17,198 nt of DNA, taken from an uncultured Caulobacteraceae bacterium. GTDB lineage: Bacteria; Pseudomonadota; Alphaproteobacteria; Caulobacterales; Caulobacteraceae. The stretch lies in the NCBI GenBank assembly GCA_946480495.1, contig CAMLKO010000005.1, positions 1 to 17,198 on the forward strand, written 5' to 3'. Positions 14,083 to 17,198 of this stretch are shown here, one piece after another. The stretch's first letter is position 1. Each line of letters starts with the position of its first letter. Made by a program: the position numbers and the translations under genes. A model generated the notes under the pieces. That model was given only the letters and a program-made list of their open reading frames with translations. It was not told the DNA's origin and made no database searches.

Positions 14083-14682
14083 ATGCTGCGCCGTATCTAC
14101 GACTGGGTGCTGAACCTGGCCGCCTCGCGTAACGCGCCCTGGGCGCTGGCGGTCCTCTCGTTCGCCGAGGCGTCCTTCTTCCCCATTCCGCCCGACGTGA
14201 TGCTGGCCCCCATGGTGCTGGCCCAGCCGCAGAAGGCCTGGCGCTACGCGACCGTCTGCACCGTCGCCTCGGTGCTGGGCGGCGGGCTGGGCTACCTGAT
14301 CGGCTACTACCTGACCGGCCTTGGCCAGCAGATCCTCAGCCTGACGGGCAACGCCGGCGGCATGGAGCAGTACCAGTGCTGGTACGCCCACTGGGGCCTG
14401 TGGGTCATCCTGATCAAGGGCCTGACGCCCATCCCCTACAAGCTGGTGACGATCGCCTCGGGCATCGCCCACTTCGCCTTCCCGGTGTTCATGGCCGCCT
14501 CGCTGGTCACCCGCGGCGCGCGCTTCTTCCTGGTGGCCTGGATCGTCAAGCGCTTCGGCCCGGCCATGATGCCGGTGATCGAACGGCGCCTGGCCGTCGT
14601 GGCCGTGGGCCTGATCGTGCTGATCGTGCTAGGCCTTGTGCTCAGCCACTATCTGGGAGGAGGCTCGACCTCGGCCTGCTGA
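14083..14682 (+). CDS. YqaA/DedA-like inner-membrane protein (VTT domain)
   Basis: This 199-residue membrane protein of the YqaA branch of the DedA/VTT superfamily contains SFAEASFFPIPPDVMLAPMV (26-45) and the re-entrant motif IKGLTPIPYKLVTIASG (111-127), both typical of the branch. About four hydrophobic segments are visible, at roughly 55-80, 102-127, 130-152 and 168-190. DedA relatives are linked to lipid scrambling and membrane homeostasis, but the role of YqaA is not established. It starts the plus-strand operon and its stop is only three bases before dsbB, so it may serve envelope or membrane-lipid upkeep with those genes. The start is supported by GGAG at good spacing. Confidence 0.88.
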   Translation: MLRRIYDWVLNLAASRNAPWALAVLSFAEASFFPIPPDVMLAPMVLAQPQKAWRYATVCTVASVLGGGLGYLIGYYLTGLGQQILSLTGNAGGMEQYQCWYAHWGLWVILIKGLTPIPYKLVTIASGIAHFAFPVFMAASLVTRGARFFLVAWIVKRFGPAMMPVIERRLAVVAVGLIVLIVLGLVLSHYLGGGSTSAC

Positions 14683-14685
14683 TCC

Positions 14686-15204
14686 ATGGACCGCATCTAT
14701 CGTCTCTACCGCCCCTTCCTTGACCGCTGGCCGCTGGTGGCGCTGCTCGCCTCTGCCGCGATGCTGGCCATCGCGCACGCCTTCGAGACCTTTGGCCACC
14801 TGCCGCCCTGCACGCTGTGCCTGAAGCAGCGCGAGGTCTATTGGGCCGCCGTGACGGTGGCCGTGATCGCCCTGGTCGTCTCACGGGCGCCGGTGGGAAC
14901 GAGGACGCGGGCGCTGTTCAACGGCCTGCTGGGCCTCGTCTTCCTGGCCGGCGCGGTGCTCGCCTTCTACCACGCGGGCGTGGAGTGGCATTGGTGGCCC
15001 GGCCCTACGACCTGCTCCTCGGCGACCATCAGCGTCAGCTCGGGCGCGATGGAGGCGCTGGCGCGGGGCGAGAAGATCAACCCGCCCTCCTGCGACAAGG
15101 CGCTGTGGGTGTTCCTCGGCCTGTCCCTGGCCGGCTGGAACTGCCTGATCTCGCTGAAGCTCGCCTTCCTGAGCTTCTGGGCCGCGCGCCGGAGAGCGGC
15201 ATGA
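14686..15204 (+). CDS. dsbB: Disulfide bond formation protein B
   Basis: This 172-residue inner-membrane thiol oxidase reoxidises periplasmic DsbA and passes the electrons to ubiquinone. The first periplasmic pair is C42-T-L-C45 (PPCTLCLKQRE) and the second pair is C110 (PTTC) and C136 (PPSC), the standard DsbB arrangement. Four membrane helices fit at about 17-34, 51-66, 79-96 and 139-160. The Q-R-E following CxxC is near the position of a quinone-contacting Arg in the E. coli enzyme. It overlaps the coq7 start by four bases (ATGA), so the quinone user and a quinone-synthesis enzyme are co-translated. The substrate partner DsbA is not in this window. Confidence 0.94.
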   Translation: MDRIYRLYRPFLDRWPLVALLASAAMLAIAHAFETFGHLPPCTLCLKQREVYWAAVTVAVIALVVSRAPVGTRTRALFNGLLGLVFLAGAVLAFYHAGVEWHWWPGPTTCSSATISVSSGAMEALARGEKINPPSCDKALWVFLGLSLAGWNCLISLKLAFLSFWAARRRAA

Positions 15205-15764
15205 GCGCCAAGCCGATCCCCGCCCGCCCCGGCGCGGCCGCGCCTGGCCGCCGCCTGGCCGAAATCCTGCGCGTCGACCATGCCGGCGAGCTCGGCGCCG
15301 TCCACATCTACCGCGGCCAGCGGGCCGTGCTCGACGCCGCGAAGGGCCGCGAGCGCGCCGCCGGACAGCTCGCCGAGATGGAGAGCCACGAGGCCGGCCA
15401 CCTCGCCCGCTTCGACGCCCTGCTGAACGAGCGCCAGGTCCGCCCGACCCTGCTCGCCCCCGTCTGGCGCGCGGCCGGGTTTGCGCTGGGCGCCGGCACG
15501 GCCCTGCTGGGCGAGAAGGCGGCGCACGCCTGCACCGAGGCGGTCGAGACGGTGATCGAGGAACACTACGCCGGCCAGATCGCCGAGCTTTCCAGCCGCG
15601 ATCCGGCGCTGGCGGCCGAGCTCACCCAGTTCCGCGACGACGAGCTCGCCCACAAGGAGATCGCCGTCAGCGAAGGCGCCCGCGAGGCTCCCGGCTACCG
15701 CCTCCTGTCCGCCGCCATCCGGGCCGGCTGCCGCGCCGCGATCCGGATCAGCGAGAAGGTCTAG
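15201..15764 (+). CDS. coq7: Coq7-type demethoxyubiquinone hydroxylase
   Basis: This 187-residue di-iron carboxylate enzyme catalyses the penultimate step of ubiquinone synthesis, the C6 hydroxylation of demethoxyubiquinol, at the inner membrane. The four-helix ligand set is visible: E30 (DHAGELGAVHIYRG), the first E-x-x-H as E64-A-G-H67, a middle Glu in TEAVETVIEEHY (about 113-121), and the second E-x-x-H as E148-L-A-H151 (DDELAHKE). A hydrophobic stretch near 84-104 could anchor it on the membrane. Length matches bacterial Coq7. The start at 15201 overlaps the dsbB stop as ATGA and follows GGAGAGCGGC. A longer frame to 14817 is only a read-through of the dsbB region in another frame. Confidence 0.95.
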   Translation: MSAKPIPARPGAAAPGRRLAEILRVDHAGELGAVHIYRGQRAVLDAAKGRERAAGQLAEMESHEAGHLARFDALLNERQVRPTLLAPVWRAAGFALGAGTALLGEKAAHACTEAVETVIEEHYAGQIAELSSRDPALAAELTQFRDDELAHKEIAVSEGAREAPGYRLLSAAIRAGCRAAIRISEKV

Positions 15765-15768
15765 GGAC

Positions 15769-16404
15769 ATGGACGCCGCCGCCATCCGCAGGAGCGCCGA
15801 AACGCCGGCGACAGCGACGGCGGCGGACCTCGGCGGCGTCATCCGCGACCTGTCCGACGCCTTCCACGAGGATCCGCATTTCGACTGGTTCCTGCGCGCC
15901 GACGCCCGCCGCGACGCCGCGCGCCTGGGGGTCTTCGACTACCTCCTGCGCAACCTGGGGCGGAAGGCCCGCATCGACCGTCCCGAGGGCGGCGGCGCGG
16001 CCGCCGTCTGGATGCCGTTCGCGGCGATCAAGGAGCCCAGCTCGCTGCTCGACGATCTGAAGATGGCCCGGCCGATGCTGAGCGCCACCGGCTTTTCGCG
16101 CATCGGCCGCCTGCTCCAGATCCGCGCGGCGATGGACAGGAACCACCCCATGGACCGCGAGCACATCTACCTGTGGTTCCTGGGCGTGACACCGCCGCTG
16201 CAGGGCATGGGCATCGGTTCGCGCCTGCTGCGCGCCGGCCTCAACCGCGCCGACGAGGCGGGTCTTCCCGCCTACCTCGAGACCGGCACGACCCGCAACG
16301 TCGCCCTCTACCGCCGCCACGGATTCGAGGTCATCCACGAGGCTCCCCCGGGCAAGGGCGCCCCGGTCATGTGGCACATGTGGCGCGAGCCGGACGCCGG
16401 TTGA
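15769..16404 (+). CDS. GNAT-family N-acetyltransferase
   Basis: This 211-residue acetyltransferase has its acetyl-CoA binding motif late in the chain: YLWFLGVTPPLQGMGIGSRL (134-152), with the Q-x-M-G-I-G loop at 145-150. LPAYLETGTTRNVALYRRHG and FEV follow, the usual end of the fold. The N-terminal 120 residues hold FHEDPHFDWFL, typical of GNATs annotated only at family level. It begins four bases after the coq7 stop with a GGTCTAGGGAC lead, so it is the last gene of the yqaA-dsbB-coq7 operon. The substrate is unknown, and the context does not show a link to ubiquinone or disulfide chemistry. Confidence 0.9.
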   Translation: MDAAAIRRSAETPATATAADLGGVIRDLSDAFHEDPHFDWFLRADARRDAARLGVFDYLLRNLGRKARIDRPEGGGAAAVWMPFAAIKEPSSLLDDLKMARPMLSATGFSRIGRLLQIRAAMDRNHPMDREHIYLWFLGVTPPLQGMGIGSRLLRAGLNRADEAGLPAYLETGTTRNVALYRRHGFEVIHEAPPGKGAPVMWHMWREPDAG

Positions 16405-16407
16405 GTC

Positions 16408-16436
16408 GCCACGTTTCCGCCATCAAGCGTGGCTTT
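16408..16436 (+). terminator. Weak hairpin after the yqaA-dsbB-coq7-GNAT operon
   Basis: GCCACG (16408-16413) pairs with CGTGGC (16428-16433) over a 14-base loop and is followed by TTT. The stem is short and the T-run brief, so it is a modest candidate. It is placed directly after the last stop codon of the operon. Confidence 0.35.
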
Positions 16437-16462
16437 GGAGTCACGCTCGCGCACAAAGCGAA

Positions 16463-16478
16463 TTGACACTTCTGTCAG
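16463..16478. promoter_or_regulatory. Inverted repeat and possible -35 before the outer-membrane protein gene
   Basis: TGACA-CTTC-TGTCA at 16464-16477 is a perfect inverted repeat, extended to 7 of 8 positions by the flanking bases. It starts with TTGACA, a consensus -35 hexamer, about 92 bases before the ATG. No good -10 was found at 16-18 bases, so it may be an operator rather than a promoter. The remaining 16405-16559 gap shows only the weak hairpin and a purine-rich ribosome-binding tract. Confidence 0.42.
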
Positions 16479-16559
16479 TTGTTGCCCGCCAGCCCTTCTT
16501 TCGCCAGTGCTCGACTACCGTCCGAGTCGAATCGGCGGATCGAAGGGGAAAAAGCATCC

Positions 16560-17150
16560 ATGAGAAAAGTGATCCTTGCGGCTGCGGCCGCATCTGCGAT
16601 GGCGCTCGCCGCCATGCCTGCGGCGGCCCAGGACTGGTACGCCCAGGTCAACACCGGCGTCTCGACCGGCAAGGTCGATGTGACCGTTGACGGCGATTCG
16701 GGCGACGCCGACCTCAAGACGGGCTTTGGCGTCGGCGCGGCCGGCGGCGTAGCCCTCGGCAACGGCCTGCGCGCCGAACTTGAAGGCATCTTCAACCGCA
16801 ACGACTTCAGCGACCAGCTCGACGGTCAGACGCTGAAGGGCTCGGCCGCCACCGCGTTCGTCAACGTCCTCTACGACTTCCAGATGGGCGGCATTTCGCC
16901 CTACATCGGCGCGGGTGTCGGCTACGGCAGCACCAGCCTCAAGGTCGACGAGGACAGCGTCCACGACCAGGGCGTGGCCTGGCAGCTGCGCGCCGGGGCC
17001 TCCTTCCCGGTCAACGACGTCCTGACCGTCGACGCGGGCTACCGCTACATGAACCTCGCCCACTTCAAGGACGAAGGCATCAAGATCGAACCGACCCTGC
17101 ACATGCTGACGGTCGGCGCGCGCTTCAAGCTCGGCGCCGGCGCCAAGTAA
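16560..17150 (+). CDS. Outer-membrane beta-barrel protein (OmpA/OmpW-like small barrel)
   Basis: This 196-residue exported protein has a clear signal peptide at about 1-23 (MRKVILAAAAASAMALAAMP, then AAA/QDWY). The mature chain alternates amphipathic strands and turns: QDWYAQVNTGVSTGKVDVTV, LKTGFGVGAAGGVALGNGLR, ISPYIGAGVGYGSTSLKV, LTVDAGYRYMNLAHFKDEG, and the final LHMLTVGARFKLGAGAK. This is the pattern of an eight-stranded outer-membrane barrel. It has no peptidoglycan-binding OmpA domain. The family is annotated as outer-membrane or porin-like protein, and its transport or structural role is unknown. The start at 16560 is fixed by the signal peptide and follows AAGGGGAAAAAG. It stands alone with its own upstream region and a terminator, and is probably highly expressed. 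Confidence 0.9.
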   Translation: MRKVILAAAAASAMALAAMPAAAQDWYAQVNTGVSTGKVDVTVDGDSGDADLKTGFGVGAAGGVALGNGLRAELEGIFNRNDFSDQLDGQTLKGSAATAFVNVLYDFQMGGISPYIGAGVGYGSTSLKVDEDSVHDQGVAWQLRAGASFPVNDVLTVDAGYRYMNLAHFKDEGIKIEPTLHMLTVGARFKLGAGAK

Positions 17151-17174
17151 GAGCGTCCAGTAGAGAAGACGGAG

Positions 17175-17198
17175 AAGCCCCGGCCAACGCCGGGGCTT
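17175..17198 (+). terminator. Rho-independent terminator of the outer-membrane protein gene
   Basis: AAGCCCCGGC (17175-17184) and GCCGGGGCTT (17189-17198) form a perfect 10-bp stem around a CAAC loop, 24 bases after the stop codon. The window ends within the T-run, so its full length cannot be seen. Confidence 0.85.

Noticed and set aside
14817..15200. N-terminal extension of Coq7 in an open frame from 14817
   Set aside because: It overlaps dsbB, which has all four catalytic cysteines. The ATG at 15201 gives a normal-length Coq7 with an ATGA overlap.
1..17198. Search by eye for CRISPR repeats, tRNA or rRNA genes, insertion sequences and riboswitches
   Set aside because: No regularly spaced repeats, cloverleaf-like sequence, transposase or riboswitch core was seen. 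Structured-RNA detection without tools is limited.

Overview
The window is high-GC DNA (hand counts near 70% in most genes) with dense, overlapping bacterial genes. It looks like an alphaproteobacterium of the Caulobacterales, such as Caulobacter or Phenylobacterium. The reasons are the FecI/FecR/STN-receptor cassette, the Coq7-type ubiquinone hydroxylase, the DsbB/Coq7 neighbourhood and the codon use. Genus-level placement is inference. No rRNA, tRNA, CRISPR array or insertion sequence was seen.

Region 1 (1-6420, all minus strand) is envelope signalling and uptake. Read in the direction of transcription it holds an ECF sigma factor, a FecR-like anti-sigma/regulator, and a 1134-residue TonB-dependent receptor with an N-terminal STN signalling domain. 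A strong terminator follows, then a second sigma/FecR pair whose FecR runs off the left edge. An identical 12-base element, a 10-base spacer and an identical TCGTC lie upstream of both the first sigma gene and the receptor gene. This is probably the promoter recognised by that sigma factor, which would give an autoregulatory loop.

Region 2 (6438-9293) is a tightly coupled minus-strand operon of three genes with a divergent LysR-type regulator. The genes encode a protein of unknown function, a GNAT acyltransferase, and an isochorismatase-fold protein that has lost the usual catalytic Lys and Cys. This is the best candidate for an undescribed system in the window.

Region 3 (9320-13962) is tyrosine/homogentisate catabolism on the minus strand: 4-hydroxyphenylpyruvate dioxygenase, a short homogentisate dioxygenase, a small unknown protein, fumarylacetoacetate hydrolase and a MarR regulator. 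A lower-GC MazE/MazF-type toxin-antitoxin pair lies on the opposite strand and splits the series between the small unknown gene and the hydrolase. No maleylacetoacetate isomerase gene is present here.

Region 4 (14083-16404, plus strand) is a compact operon of a DedA/YqaA-like membrane protein, DsbB, Coq7 and a second GNAT acetyltransferase. DsbB passes electrons to ubiquinone and Coq7 helps make ubiquinone. Region 5 (16405-17198) is a single outer-membrane beta-barrel gene with its own upstream region and a strong terminator at the right edge.
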